From Rhodococcus qingshengii JCM 15477 (GTDB lineage: Bacteria; Actinomycetota; Actinomycetes; Mycobacteriales; Mycobacteriaceae), in the NCBI RefSeq assembly GCF_023221595.1, contig NZ_CP096563.1, positions 5,389,001-5,453,000 on the forward strand: a stretch of DNA of 64,000 nt. The letters are read 5' to 3'. Every line of letters starts with the position of its first letter. The first letter of the stretch is position 1. The translations under genes and the position numbers were made by a program. Under the pieces are notes generated by a model. The model did no database searches. It worked only from the letters and a program-made list of their open reading frames with translations, and had not been told where the DNA came from. Shown here one piece after another: positions 44,028 to 53,077 of the stretch.

Positions 44028-45464
44028 ATGACTCACGATGGACCGGCCGAGGTCATCCTCACTCCGGAACGACGCACTATCGACGTCGTCCCGGATGCAG
44101 AACGACACGGCACCCCGCGCAGCCAGTTCACTCTCTGGTTCGGCGCCAACATGCAGATCACTGCAATCGTCGACGGCGCTCTCGCCGTCGTATTCGGCGC
44201 GGACGCCATCTGGGCGATCGTCGGACTTCTGATCGGCAACATCTTCGGTGGCGCTGTCATGGCGCTTCACTCCGCACAGGGCCCGCGTATGGGTCTCCCC
44301 CAGATGATCTCGAGTCGCGCCCAGTTCGGCGTCAAGGGAGCAGTCGTACCGCTTGTTCTCGTCATCCTGATGTACCTCGGCTTCGCTGCCACCGGCACCG
44401 TGTTGGCCGGACAGGCCGTCAACAAGATCCTGCACATCGACAGCCCCACCGTCGGCATCGTCGTCTTCGGTCTCCTCACCGCATTCGTCGCGGTCACCGG
44501 CTACAAGCTGATCCACATCGTCGGCAGGATCGCCACCGTCGTGGGCATCGTCGGATTCTCCTACCTGGCCGTTCGACTGTTCCTCGAGTACGACGTCGCC
44601 TCGTACGTCGGCATCAAGGGCTTCGACATAGTCACCTTCCTGCTCGCGATCTCGCTGGGTGCCGGTTGGCAGCTCACCTTCGGCCCGTACGTCGCCGACT
44701 ACTCGCGTTACCTGCCGCGCAGCACTTCCGAGAGCACCACGTTCTGGTCGACGTTCCTCGGTAGTGTCATCGGATCGCAGTGGTCCATGACCTTCGGCGC
44801 TCTCGTCGCGGCCTGCGCCGGCGACGCGTTCCTGGGTAACCAGGTCGGCTTCATGGGAGATCTGGCCGGACCCGCTGCCATCGCCTTCCTGATCTACTTC
44901 GTCATCCTGGTCGGCAAGCTGACGGTGAACGTGCTCAACGCCTACGGCGGATTCATGTCGATCCTGACCACCGTCACCGCCTTCAACGGACAGTCTCGAA
45001 TCTCGAGCACCGCGCGCACCCTCTACATCCTCGGTTTCACTGCGGTCTCGGTCTTGATCGCCATCGCCGCCAGCGCCGACTTCCTGGACAACTTCAAGAA
45101 CTTCGTCCTGGTGTTGCTGATGGTGTTCACGCCGTGGAGTGCGATCAATCTGATCGACTACTACCTGATCTCCAAGGAACGCATCGACATTCCGGCGCTG
45201 TACGACGTCAACGGTCGATACGGAGCATGGAACTTCACCGCATTGGCTTGCTACGCCGCCGGCGTTCTCGCCCAGATCCCGTTCCTCGCCCAGAAGATGT
45301 ACACCGGCCCCGTCACGGACATGCTCGGCGGCGCCGACATCTCGTGGCTCGTCGGCATCGTGTTCACCGGGCTGATCTATTACCCACTCGCCAAGCGCAC
45401 GAGCAATCCCCCTTCGTCGATGATCTACCCCGATCACACCGCGATGACCGACTCTCGCGTCTGA
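44028..45464 (+). CDS. NCS1-family (purine/cytosine permease-like) transporter
   Basis: A 478-residue membrane protein with about 12 hydrophobic segments and the NCS1 marks 'FTLWFGANMQITAIV', 'QGPRMGLPQMISSRAQFG', 'DIVTFLLAISLGAGWQLTFGPYVADYSRYLP' (in part) and 'VFTPWSAINLIDYY'. NCS1 carriers bring nucleobases, allantoin, hydantoins or related ring compounds in with Na+ or H+. Its place before hutU and behind a HutC-type operator suggests uptake of histidine, urocanate or another imidazole. The ATG at 44028 has AGACAGGCC upstream. Confidence 0.87.
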   Translation: MTHDGPAEVILTPERRTIDVVPDAERHGTPRSQFTLWFGANMQITAIVDGALAVVFGADAIWAIVGLLIGNIFGGAVMALHSAQGPRMGLPQMISSRAQFGVKGAVVPLVLVILMYLGFAATGTVLAGQAVNKILHIDSPTVGIVVFGLLTAFVAVTGYKLIHIVGRIATVVGIVGFSYLAVRLFLEYDVASYVGIKGFDIVTFLLAISLGAGWQLTFGPYVADYSRYLPRSTSESTTFWSTFLGSVIGSQWSMTFGALVAACAGDAFLGNQVGFMGDLAGPAAIAFLIYFVILVGKLTVNVLNAYGGFMSILTTVTAFNGQSRISSTARTLYILGFTAVSVLIAIAASADFLDNFKNFVLVLLMVFTPWSAINLIDYYLISKERIDIPALYDVNGRYGAWNFTALACYAAGVLAQIPFLAQKMYTGPVTDMLGGADISWLVGIVFTGLIYYPLAKRTSNPPSSMIYPDHTAMTDSRV

Positions 45465-45506
45465 TCCCCCAACGTCTTTCGAACTTCAGCAAGCTAGGAG
45501 AACACA

Positions 45507-47180
45507 ATGGAAATCAGCACCCCCGGCCACGAGCCGCGCCCCGTCCGCGCTCCCCGCGGCCCCGAGCTCACGACGCTCGGTTGGCAGCAGGAGGGTGCCC
45601 TGCGCATGCTCATGAACAACCTCGACCCCGATGTTGCCGAGCACCCGGACAGCCTCGTCGTCTACGGCGGAACCGGTCGCGCAGCGCGTAGTTGGGCTGC
45701 CTTCGACGCCATGGTCGCCACGCTGAAGACGCTGAAGAACGACGAGACCATGCTGGTGCAGTCCGGCAAGCCGGTCGGTGTCTTCCGCACCAACGAGTGG
45801 GCACCGCGAGTGCTGATCGCTAACTCCAACCTGGTCGGTGACTGGGCGAACTGGGAAGAGTTCCGCCGTCTCGAAGACCTCGGCCTGACCATGTACGGCC
45901 AGATGACCGCAGGCTCCTGGATTTACATCGGCACCCAGGGAATCCTGCAGGGTACGTACGAGACCTTCGGCGCCATCGCGAAGAAGCGCTACAACGGCTC
46001 ACTCGCCGGAACGATCACCCTCACTGCGGGTCTCGGCGGCATGGGCGGCGCTCAGCCTCTCGCCGTCACTATGAACGACGGCGTCGCGATCTGCGTCGAC
46101 TGCGACATCACCCGCATCGACCGTCGTATCGCCCACAAGTACCTCGACACCAAGGCAGACAGCATCGAGCACGCGCTCGAACTGGCGACCGCGGCACGCG
46201 ATGCCAAGAAGCCACTCTCCATCGGCCTCGAAGGCAATGCGGCAGAGATCTTCCCGGCGCTGCTGGAGATGAAGGCCCCCATCGACATCGTGACCGACCA
46301 GACCTCGGCGCACGATCCCCTCGCCTACCTGCCGATCGGCATCGACTTCGGCGACATGAAGACCATGTCGGAGAAGGATCCGCAGAAGTTCACCGAAGAT
46401 TCCCGCAACGCGATGGCCGCACACGTCAAGGCCATGGTCGGATTCATGGACGCCGGCGCCGAGGTATTCGACTACGGCAACTCCATCCGCGACGAGGCCC
46501 GCAAGGCCGGCTACGACCGTGCATTCGACTTCCCCGGATTCGTTCCCGCCTACATCCGTCCGCTCTTCGAAGAAGGCCTCGGCCCCTTCCGCTGGGCAGC
46601 GCTCTCGGGTGATCCCAAGGACATCGAGGCCACCGACAAGGCCATCCTCGAACTCTTCCCCGAGAACGAGCACCTGCGCCGCTGGATCACCATGGCCGGC
46701 GAAAAGGTTGCCTTCGAAGGCCTTCCGGCTCGTATCTGCTGGCTCGGATACGGTGAGCGCCACCTCGCCGGCCTCAAGTTCAACGAGATGGTGGCCTCGG
46801 GCGAGCTCTCCGCACCGATCGCCATCGGCCGCGATCACCTCGACTCCGGATCGGTCGCCTCGCCGTACCGCGAAACCGAATCGATGATCGACGGGTCCGA
46901 CGCGATCGCCGACTGGCCGCTGCTCAACGCCCTGGTCAACACCGCGTCCGGCGCTTCGTGGGTTTCACTCCACCAAGGCGGCGGCGTCGGGATGGGGCGC
47001 TCCATCCACGCGGGACAGGTGTGCATCGCCGACGGCACCGAACTCGCAGCCAAGAAGCTCGAAGCAGTTCTCACCAACGATCCCGGGATGGGTGTCATCC
47101 GGCATGCGGATGCAGGATACGACCACGCCATCGACACGGCAGCCACCCGCGGCGTCCGCATCCCGATGACCGAGAACTGA
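45507..47180 (+). CDS. hutU: Urocanate hydratase
   Basis: A 557-residue urocanase, of the normal family length, which uses NAD+ as an electrophile to turn urocanate into 4-imidazolone-5-propionate. '[17 protein letters not shown]', '[18 protein letters not shown]', '[17 protein letters not shown]' (NAD loop) and '[13 protein letters not shown]' are diagnostic, and the catalytic Cys lies in the '[11 protein letters not shown]' region. The ATG at 45507 follows CTAGGAGAA. Second gene of the permease-hutUIG operon. Confidence 0.95.
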   Translation: MEISTPGHEPRPVRAPRGPELTTLGWQQEGALRMLMNNLDPDVAEHPDSLVVYGGTGRAARSWAAFDAMVATLKTLKNDETMLVQSGKPVGVFRTNEWAPRVLIANSNLVGDWANWEEFRRLEDLGLTMYGQMTAGSWIYIGTQGILQGTYETFGAIAKKRYNGSLAGTITLTAGLGGMGGAQPLAVTMNDGVAICVDCDITRIDRRIAHKYLDTKADSIEHALELATAARDAKKPLSIGLEGNAAEIFPALLEMKAPIDIVTDQTSAHDPLAYLPIGIDFGDMKTMSEKDPQKFTEDSRNAMAAHVKAMVGFMDAGAEVFDYGNSIRDEARKAGYDRAFDFPGFVPAYIRPLFEEGLGPFRWAALSGDPKDIEATDKAILELFPENEHLRRWITMAGEKVAFEGLPARICWLGYGERHLAGLKFNEMVASGELSAPIAIGRDHLDSGSVASPYRETESMIDGSDAIADWPLLNALVNTASGASWVSLHQGGGVGMGRSIHAGQVCIADGTELAAKKLEAVLTNDPGMGVIRHADAGYDHAIDTAATRGVRIPMTEN

Positions 47181-47217
47181 AACAGCTTCACCACCTCACC
47201 CTGAGTTAGGAATTACA

Positions 47218-48408
47218 TTGACCACGAATGGTTCTCGAACCACCGTTCTGACCAACATCGGAACCCTCGTCACCAATGACCCGACTCTGGGTGAGGGCAA
47301 ACTCGGCGTACGACACGACGCGGCAATCGTTTTCGACGAGGGCGTTGTTGCTTGGGTCGGCGATTCCGCCGACGCCCCGGCTGCCGATATCGGTCAGGAT
47401 ATCGGCGGTCGGGCCCTGCTCCCCGGATTCGTGGAGAGTCACTCGCACCTGGTGTTCGGTGGCGAGCGGGCCGAGGAATTCGCAGCTCGCATGGCGGGCG
47501 AGAAGTACGCGGCGGGCGGTATTCGCAACACCATCGAAGCGACGCGCTCGGCCACCGACGAACAATTGCAGGCCAATGTTCGACGCCTACTCGACGAATC
47601 CCTGCGCTCGGGCAGCACAACCGTCGAATGCAAGACCGGATACGGGCAGAACACCGAGAGCGAACTACGCAGCGCACTGATCGCCGGACAGTTCACCGAC
47701 GAGGTCACACTGCTGGCCGCCCACGTTCCACCACCCGAATATGCCGGTCGCGTCGATGACTACGTCGCCATGGCGTGCGACGAGATGATCCCTGCCTGTG
47801 CGCCACACGCGAAGTGGATCGATGTCTTCTGCGAGCGAGGCGCGTTCAACCGCGAACAGGCACATGCAGTCCTGAGCGCAGGCGTCGCCGCCGGACTGAT
47901 CCCCCGCGTCCACGGCAATCAACTCGGCGAAGGGCCAGGAGTTCAACTCGCCGTCGAGATGGGAGCCGCATCCGTCGATCACGTCACCTACGTCACCGCC
48001 GAGGACATCGACGCCCTGGCTCAGAGTTCCACCGTCGCAACACTGTTGCCAGGTGCCGACTTCTCCACCCGCAACAAGTACCCCGACGCCCGCGCACTGC
48101 TGGACGCCGGCGTCACAGTAGCTCTCGGCGCCGACTGCAATCCCGGCACCTGCTACACCACCAGCCTCCCGTTCTGCATAGCAATTGCGGTGCGAGACAT
48201 GCACATGACACCCGCCGAGGCAGTCTGGGCAGCCACTGCAGGAGGCGCCCGGGCGCTGCAGCGCACCGACGTCGGAACCCTTTCTCTCGGAACACGTGCC
48301 GACGCCATCGCGCTCGATGCACCGTCGTACCTCCACCTCGCCTACCGCCCGGGCGTGCCACTGGTGCGCGAGGTCTGGAAAAACGGCGCACTCGCCACAA
48401 GCTACTGA
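47218..48408 (+). CDS. hutI: Imidazolonepropionase
   Basis: A 396-residue amidohydrolase that opens the imidazolone ring to N-formimino-glutamate. Metal ligands: SHSHLVFGG near residue 80 and further His in '[10 protein letters not shown]' and 'PRVHGNQLG', catalytic 'DHVTYV' and Asp in '[11 protein letters not shown]'. Start is a TTG at 47218 with AGGAATTACA before it; no ATG is nearer. It is in an operon with hutU and hutG. Confidence 0.94.
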   Translation: MTTNGSRTTVLTNIGTLVTNDPTLGEGKLGVRHDAAIVFDEGVVAWVGDSADAPAADIGQDIGGRALLPGFVESHSHLVFGGERAEEFAARMAGEKYAAGGIRNTIEATRSATDEQLQANVRRLLDESLRSGSTTVECKTGYGQNTESELRSALIAGQFTDEVTLLAAHVPPPEYAGRVDDYVAMACDEMIPACAPHAKWIDVFCERGAFNREQAHAVLSAGVAAGLIPRVHGNQLGEGPGVQLAVEMGAASVDHVTYVTAEDIDALAQSSTVATLLPGADFSTRNKYPDARALLDAGVTVALGADCNPGTCYTTSLPFCIAIAVRDMHMTPAEAVWAATAGGARALQRTDVGTLSLGTRADAIALDAPSYLHLAYRPGVPLVREVWKNGALATSY

Positions 48409-48429
48409 AATACTCACCGGGAGGCCGTC

Positions 48430-49398
48430 GTGGCACATCAGATCGCAGTCGACATCGAACCCAAGCCGTGGACCGGGCGCTCCGACGGCACCACTGCCGA
48501 GCATCTGCGGTGGCATCATGCCGTGCAACCGTATTCAGCCGAAACAGCTCCCGGCGACTGTGTTCTGATCGGATTCTCCAGCGACGAAGGAGTCCGCCGC
48601 AACAAGGGCCGCCGCGGTGCCGCGGATGGCCCGGACGCTTTGCGAGCCGGGTTGGCTTCCATGGCGCTGGCCGAACCACTGCAGATTCAGGACGCCGGAA
48701 CCGTTGCCGTGTCGGGTGAAGAACTCGAGGCCGGTCAAGCCGCACTCGGGAACGCCGTCAGCGCAGCGCTTGATTCGGGACACTTCCCTGTGGTTCTCGG
48801 GGGAGGACACGAAATCGCCTACGGCACATACCTCGGCGTCGCGGGCTCCGAGTTGCGAACCGCTGGAGCCAAACTCGGAATCCTCAACTTGGATGCGCAC
48901 TTCGACCTGCGGGGCGATCCGATACCCAGCTCCGGCACACCCTTTCGTCAGATCGCCGAGGACGAAGCCGCGGCAGGCACCTCGCATCAGTACAGCGTGA
49001 TCGGAATCAGCCAACCGAGCAACACCACGGCACTGTTCGACACGGCTCACCGCCTCGGTGTTCGCTATCTGCTCGACGAAGAATGCGGAGCGATCGGCCG
49101 AGGCGTCGTGGATCAGTTCCTCGCAGACTTCCTCGACGACGTCGATCTGGTCTACCTGACCATCGACCTCGATGTCCTGCCTGCAGCTGTGGCGCCGGGC
49201 GTCAGCGCACCTGCGGCCTACGGAGTCAGCCTCGAAACCATCCAATACGTATGTGACCGAGTCACGTCCAGCGGAAAACTCGCGGTTCTCGATGTCGCCG
49301 AACTGAACCCGAGCCTAGACGTCGACAATCGCACTGCCCGAACGGCTGCTCGTCTGATCCACCGGATAGTCACGAAGCACGTGCCGGTTCAGCGCTAG
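48430..49398 (+). CDS. hutG: Formiminoglutamase (arginase family)
   Basis: A 322-residue manganese hydrolase of the ureohydrolase family that releases glutamate and formamide from formiminoglutamate. Ligand motifs: GGGHEIAYG, 'NLDAHFDLRG' and 'TIDLDVLPAA', with 'GVSAPAAYG' near the end. Start is a GTG at 48430 with GGGAGGCC upstream. The stop TAG overlaps the stop of the convergent TetR gene within CTAG. Last gene of the hut operon; the product glutamate could feed the gdh enzyme 13 kb away. Confidence 0.94.
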   Translation: MAHQIAVDIEPKPWTGRSDGTTAEHLRWHHAVQPYSAETAPGDCVLIGFSSDEGVRRNKGRRGAADGPDALRAGLASMALAEPLQIQDAGTVAVSGEELEAGQAALGNAVSAALDSGHFPVVLGGGHEIAYGTYLGVAGSELRTAGAKLGILNLDAHFDLRGDPIPSSGTPFRQIAEDEAAAGTSHQYSVIGISQPSNTTALFDTAHRLGVRYLLDEECGAIGRGVVDQFLADFLDDVDLVYLTIDLDVLPAAVAPGVSAPAAYGVSLETIQYVCDRVTSSGKLAVLDVAELNPSLDVDNRTARTAARLIHRIVTKHVPVQR

Positions 49399-50048
49399 CC
49401 TCGGCGCGCCTCGAGCGCATCGAGGATGAGATCGAGACCGTAGGCGAACTCATTCGTGTGGTCGTAATCAGGACTCAGACCGTGATCGACGATCATCTCG
49501 TGAAGGAAGGGCAACTCTTCAGCCGGAAGGCGCTCGAGGATGTCACTCGCAACTTCTTCGACGTCGCCGGGTGCGCTCATCGGTAGATTCGCCTCCTGGA
49601 GAACATATCCGCCGATATAGCTGTCGATCAGCGAGGCTCCGTGCGCGGCCATCGGGAGTGTGAACCCGGCCTTCCGGAGGACTCCGAGCACAGCGTCGAG
49701 ATGACGCAGGGTCGCCGAGCCAGGGCTGCGTCGCGAATCCAGCAGACCGAGAGCCCAACGGTGCTGCGACAGGACTCTGCGAGCGGAATAGGCGCGTCCA
49801 CGAATTGCGTCTCGCCAATCCACACACTCACTGTCGGGCAGGTCGATCGCCTCGAAGACCGCATCGACGACGCCGTCGAGAATCGCATCTTTGTTGGGCA
49901 CGTGGTGGTAGAGCGACATCGCCTCGATGCCCAGCTCCTGAGCCACCCGTCGCATCGTGACGGCCTCGACACCACCCGCGTCGGCAACGCGGATCGCACC
50001 CTCGATTACGCGAGTCCTGTTCAGCAACTGTCGCGGCTGCCGTGACAC
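49395..50048 (-). CDS. TetR-family regulator (triple-operator locus)
   Basis: A 217-residue TetR protein: HTH residues 15-60 with 'VTMRRVAQELGIEAMSLYHHVPNKDAILDGVV', and a TetR_C-type C-terminal domain as in tetracycline-class repressors ('GRAYSARRVLSQHRWALGLLDS'). Start is taken as the GTG at 50048 with GGAGGGGA, because an ATG at 50102 would sit inside the operator array. Three evenly spaced operators lie between it and the divergent deazaflavin reductase gene. Confidence 0.83.
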   Translation of the reverse strand: MSRQPRQLLNRTRVIEGAIRVADAGGVEAVTMRRVAQELGIEAMSLYHHVPNKDAILDGVVDAVFEAIDLPDSECVDWRDAIRGRAYSARRVLSQHRWALGLLDSRRSPGSATLRHLDAVLGVLRKAGFTLPMAAHGASLIDSYIGGYVLQEANLPMSAPGDVEEVASDILERLPAEELPFLHEMIVDHGLSPDYDHTNEFAYGLDLILDALEARRG

Positions 50049-50084
50049 ACAGACTCCCCTCCGAGGAACGAATACGTTGACAAC

Positions 50085-50136
50085 CTTACATCCGTAAGTC
50101 ACCCTTACAGGTGTAAGTCAGCCTTACGCTCGTAAG
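50085..50136. promoter_or_regulatory. Three phased TetR operators
   Basis: CTTACATCCGTAAG (50085-50098), CTTACAGGTGTAAG (50104-50117) and CTTACGCTCGTAAG (50123-50136): consensus CTTACN4GTAAG repeated exactly every 19 bases in the divergent promoter. Confidence 0.8.
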
Positions 50137-50158
50137 GCGCTCGCGAAGGGAGATCACA

Positions 50159-50533
50159 ATGCCGATGCCGAGATGGTGGGGACATGTCAACAAACGAGTG
50201 TTCAACCCGCGTGCAATTTCGAGCGGTAAATGGCCGGTACTGACTCACGTCGGACGCACATCCGGCACGACCTACCGGACACCTCTCGACGCCTATCCGG
50301 TCGAGGGTGGCTACGTCTTCATTCTGGTGTACGGATCAGGCTCGGACTGGGTGCAGAACGTCTTGAAAGCGGGAAGTGCTCGACTGTCGGTCGACGAGAC
50401 GGAGGTGCGCCTTGGCGCCCCGCGCCTCGTCGCGAAAGACGAAGCATTTCAAGCACTTTCCTCAGACGTCTCCCAACCCCCGAGGCTGCTCCGCATCACC
50501 GAGTACCTTCGGATGGATCTGATTACGGCCTGA
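50159..50533 (+). CDS. Deazaflavin (F420)-dependent nitroreductase family protein (Ddn-like)
   Basis: A 124-residue split-barrel reductase of the Ddn group: 'PVLTHVGRTSGTTYRTPLDAYPVEGGYVFIL', 'YGSGSDWVQNVLKAGSARL', as in mycobacterial Ddn and relatives that reduce quinones or nitro compounds with F420H2. The ATG at 50159 follows AAGGGAGATC. Short-range TetR control through the upstream array implies induction by a toxic or signalling small molecule. The substrate is not known. Confidence 0.85.
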   Translation: MPMPRWWGHVNKRVFNPRAISSGKWPVLTHVGRTSGTTYRTPLDAYPVEGGYVFILVYGSGSDWVQNVLKAGSARLSVDETEVRLGAPRLVAKDEAFQALSSDVSQPPRLLRITEYLRMDLITA

Positions 50534-50542
50534 GGCTGCCAT

Positions 50543-51094
50543 TCACGCGAGGACCTCACGCACGGCGGACCTGACTTCGTCCATGCTGCAACCGGATTCG
50601 ATCAGTTCAGTACCCGTATGCACCAGCGAGTTGATCAACTTGGCGGTGAGCTTCGGGTCCGACACGCCACGGAGACGGAGGGCCTCGACCAGAGGAAGCA
50701 CAAGACTGTCGTGCATTTCCATGATCCGCGAATCTCGAAACATTTGCGGGGTCAGCGTCGCCAGCGCTCCGACTATCGCATGCTCCCCGTCGGCAACCAG
50801 TTGGAGGTTTGCCTCGACGTACGCCCATACCGGATCGTCTGCGCCTGCCATCGCCTCGACGATCTTGTCGTTCCAGCGCGGGAACATGTCTTCGACGACG
50901 GCACTGAGGAGATCTTCCCGGGACCGGAAGTAGTGGTAGGCACTCGACCTGGCGAGCCCTGCCTTCGCTGCCACCTCACCGAGCCCCGGCGGCCGGTCCG
51001 GGGCCTCGGACAGAAGAGCGTGTGCAGCGTCGAGGAGGGCACGGCGCTGAGCAGCACGATGCTCGACCACAGTGGGCGCATCGATCCTCGGCAC
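50543..51094 (-). CDS. TetR-family regulator of the ABC export operon (probable)
   Basis: A 183-residue TetR protein with HTH 'PPGLGEVAAKAGLARSSAYHYFRSREDLLSAVV' (residues 34-66) and a short C-terminal domain. It follows the permease and ATPase genes on the same strand, 27 bases after the ATPase stop, so all three form one operon in the order permease, ATPase, regulator. A long palindrome before the permease gene is its likely operator. ATG at 51094 with GAGGAGATTC. Confidence 0.83.
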   Translation of the reverse strand: MPRIDAPTVVEHRAAQRRALLDAAHALLSEAPDRPPGLGEVAAKAGLARSSAYHYFRSREDLLSAVVEDMFPRWNDKIVEAMAGADDPVWAYVEANLQLVADGEHAIVGALATLTPQMFRDSRIMEMHDSLVLPLVEALRLRGVSDPKLTAKLINSLVHTGTELIESGCSMDEVRSAVREVLA

Positions 51095-51121
51095 CGAATC
51101 TCCTCCAGTCCCCTCGCGGGC

Positions 51122-51808
51122 TTACTCGCTCTGACGCAACCGACCGTCAACCATTTCGAGGATGCGGTCGCAGTGCCCGAGCACGTCGTGATCGTGGGTC
51201 ACCATGATCGTAGCGACGCCTGCCTCGTGAGTTTCGCGCGAGAGCAGTTCGACCACCTCATGGCTGCGTTTGCGGTCGAGAGCAGCCGTCGGCTCGTCGA
51301 CGAGCAGTAGCGAGGGATTGCTCATCAATGCCCGAGCGATACCGACGCGCTGGCGTTCACCGCCGGAGAGTTGACCGGGTCGACGATCTGCACGGTGACT
51401 CATACCGACCGAGTCGAGCAACTCCTCGGGATCGCGACCCGGCCGCCCCGTGAGCTTGGGAATCAGCCGAAGCTGATCGCGCGCCGTCAGCGCTGGAATC
51501 AGGTTGCCGGACTGAAAGACGAAGCCGACCTTGTCTCGTCGAAGTTTGGCGAGAGCACGGGCCGGCATCGCCGACACGTCCACGCCGTCGATGACAATCG
51601 TTCCACTCGACGGCCGACCGAGTCCGCCGGCCACAGCGAGCAAGCTCGACTTTCCAGCGCCTGACGGTCCGACGATCGCGACAAGTTCGCCGCACGAGAC
51701 CTCCAGGTTCACGTTGTCGAGGGCGAGCACGGTGGAGTCACCGTCACCGAATCGAAGACTGACAGCGGTCAATACCAATCCGGTTGTGGTCTTTTCGACT
51801 GTGGTCAT
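51122..51808 (-). CDS. ABC transporter ATP-binding protein (LolD/MacB type)
   Basis: A 228-residue ATPase. Walker A GPSGAGKS (residues 47-54), signature LSGGERQRVGIARAL, Walker B LLLVDEPTAALD and the switch His in 'TIMVTHDHDVLGHCDR'. The closest subfamily is that paired with FtsX-type permeases (lipoprotein, macrolide or peptide mechanotransmission). The ATG at 51808 overlaps the permease gene by 4 bases. Confidence 0.92.
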   Translation of the reverse strand: MTTVEKTTTGLVLTAVSLRFGDGDSTVLALDNVNLEVSCGELVAIVGPSGAGKSSLLAVAGGLGRPSSGTIVIDGVDVSAMPARALAKLRRDKVGFVFQSGNLIPALTARDQLRLIPKLTGRPGRDPEELLDSVGMSHRADRRPGQLSGGERQRVGIARALMSNPSLLLVDEPTAALDRKRSHEVVELLSRETHEAGVATIMVTHDHDVLGHCDRILEMVDGRLRQSE

Positions 51809-52935
51809 CGGTTTTCTCCCAATGCGGTGAGCGGGTTGACACGGGTAACACGGACGATGGCAACGGCTGCGCCGACCAGCCCGAGTACCGCCAAGAGCAC
51901 TGCGCCGTTGACGACTGGGCCGGACTCGAGGGCGAACGGCATCCCCCCGCCTTCGAGCCCCGAACCGAGCCCCAAGCCCAGCAACACACCGAGGCCGATG
52001 GAACCAAGCAGCACTACCAGTGCCTGCGCCATGCCGTCACGAAGCAGGAAGCCGGTAGAGGCTCCCATCGCGCGCAGCACTGCGAGTTCACGACCGCGCT
52101 GAACCGTCCAGATACTGAAGAATGCACCGACCACCAGGGCCGAAATCGCGTACAGAAACGCCTTGATCATCGACATAGTCATCATTTCCGCGGAGAACCC
52201 TGGTGAGGAGTCGAAAGATTCCTCGAGCGTCTTTGCGGACGTTCCCGCCGCCGCATCACCCGACACGAGATCCGGTAACGCGCCACCAATGCCCCGAATC
52301 GCAACAACACTTGCTTCGGAATAGGCACTGGCATTGGCGGTTTCGCCGATCTTGGCACCGGCGTGAACCTCCTGCCAAGTACGCAGGGGCAGGTAGGCGA
52401 CGTCGACGTGACCGAAAGTGCGCTTGTCTTCGGTGAATCCGACAACTGTCAGCTCCGTACCGAGTCGATCGAGTATCACGGTGTCACCGATCGCAACACC
52501 GTCGTCACGGAAGGTAGAGCTGACGATGATTTCCGTGTCGGCTTGCAGCCCCCTCCCGTCGGCGGAGACGGGCTCGAGGAAGGAGCCAGGTTCGATGCCG
52601 AAGAGCGTGAGATCGACAGGCGTGCCACTGCGAGTTTTTGCATTGACGATCATGTTGCCGAAGAGCTCGGCGTCTTGGACATCGGGTTGCATACGCCATG
52701 CCTGCGCCTGCTCCTCGGTGACGACCGAGCGCGAAAACGCTGAGTCGGCTTTGGTGTCCGGTGCGAAGGCAAACGCCTGAATCGGCGTCCGCTGCAAAGC
52801 GGAGACACCGTCATTTACCAGTCCGGACGAGAGGCCGGACAGAATCACCATCAGGATCGAGATGAGGGCAACCACGGCACCCATCAAGAGGAATCGATTT
52901 CGCGCAAACCACAGTTCACGCAGGGCGAGGAACAT
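51805..52935 (-). CDS. FtsX/MacB-type ABC transporter permease
   Basis: A 376-residue permease: one N-terminal membrane segment (about residues 15-38), a large extracytoplasmic domain (40-240), then three more membrane segments in the FtsX domain (about 250-375; 'AVLRAMGASTGFLLRDGMAQALVVLL'). This four-segment layout acts with a LolD-like ATPase to push a substrate out or drive envelope proteins. The start used is the ATG at 52935 with TTGGAGC; an in-frame GTG at 52968 is weaker. First gene of the operon with ATPase and TetR. Confidence 0.85.
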   Translation of the reverse strand: MFLALRELWFARNRFLLMGAVVALISILMVILSGLSSGLVNDGVSALQRTPIQAFAFAPDTKADSAFSRSVVTEEQAQAWRMQPDVQDAELFGNMIVNAKTRSGTPVDLTLFGIEPGSFLEPVSADGRGLQADTEIIVSSTFRDDGVAIGDTVILDRLGTELTVVGFTEDKRTFGHVDVAYLPLRTWQEVHAGAKIGETANASAYSEASVVAIRGIGGALPDLVSGDAAAGTSAKTLEESFDSSPGFSAEMMTMSMIKAFLYAISALVVGAFFSIWTVQRGRELAVLRAMGASTGFLLRDGMAQALVVLLGSIGLGVLLGLGLGSGLEGGGMPFALESGPVVNGAVLLAVLGLVGAAVAIVRVTRVNPLTALGENR

Positions 52936-52980
52936 TCGGGAAGCTCCAAAGTCGTCGATACGAGTCACGCCGACTTTTAT

Positions 52981-53015
52981 CGACGCCTTGTCGAAATCAT
53001 ATCGACAAGGCGTCG
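52981..53015 (-). promoter_or_regulatory. Long palindrome before the ABC operon
   Basis: CGACGCCTTGTCGA and TCGACAAGGCGTCG, 14-base perfect arms around AATCATA, 46 bases upstream of the permease start. No T-run follows on either strand in terminator fashion, so an operator is more likely. Confidence 0.6.
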
Positions 53016-53077
53016 AAAAACCATGTGAGGTGCGTTACTACTTCCCGTAGTAGACACTCGAGGCGCTGAGCGTCGTA

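Noticed and set aside
43839..45437. Long antisense open frame opposite the hut permease gene (about 530 codons)
   Set aside because: It is a shadow of the permease's codon bias: the product is a low-complexity run of acidic, Gly and Val residues with no domain, while the forward frame encodes a clear NCS1 carrier.
50049..50102. ATG at 50102 as the start of the TetR gene
   Set aside because: It would place coding sequence inside two of the three phased operators, has no ribosome site, and the added residues are not TetR-like.
52981..53015. Palindrome before the ABC permease as a rho-independent terminator
   Set aside because: No T-run follows the stem on either strand, and it lies just upstream of a start, so an operator is the better reading.
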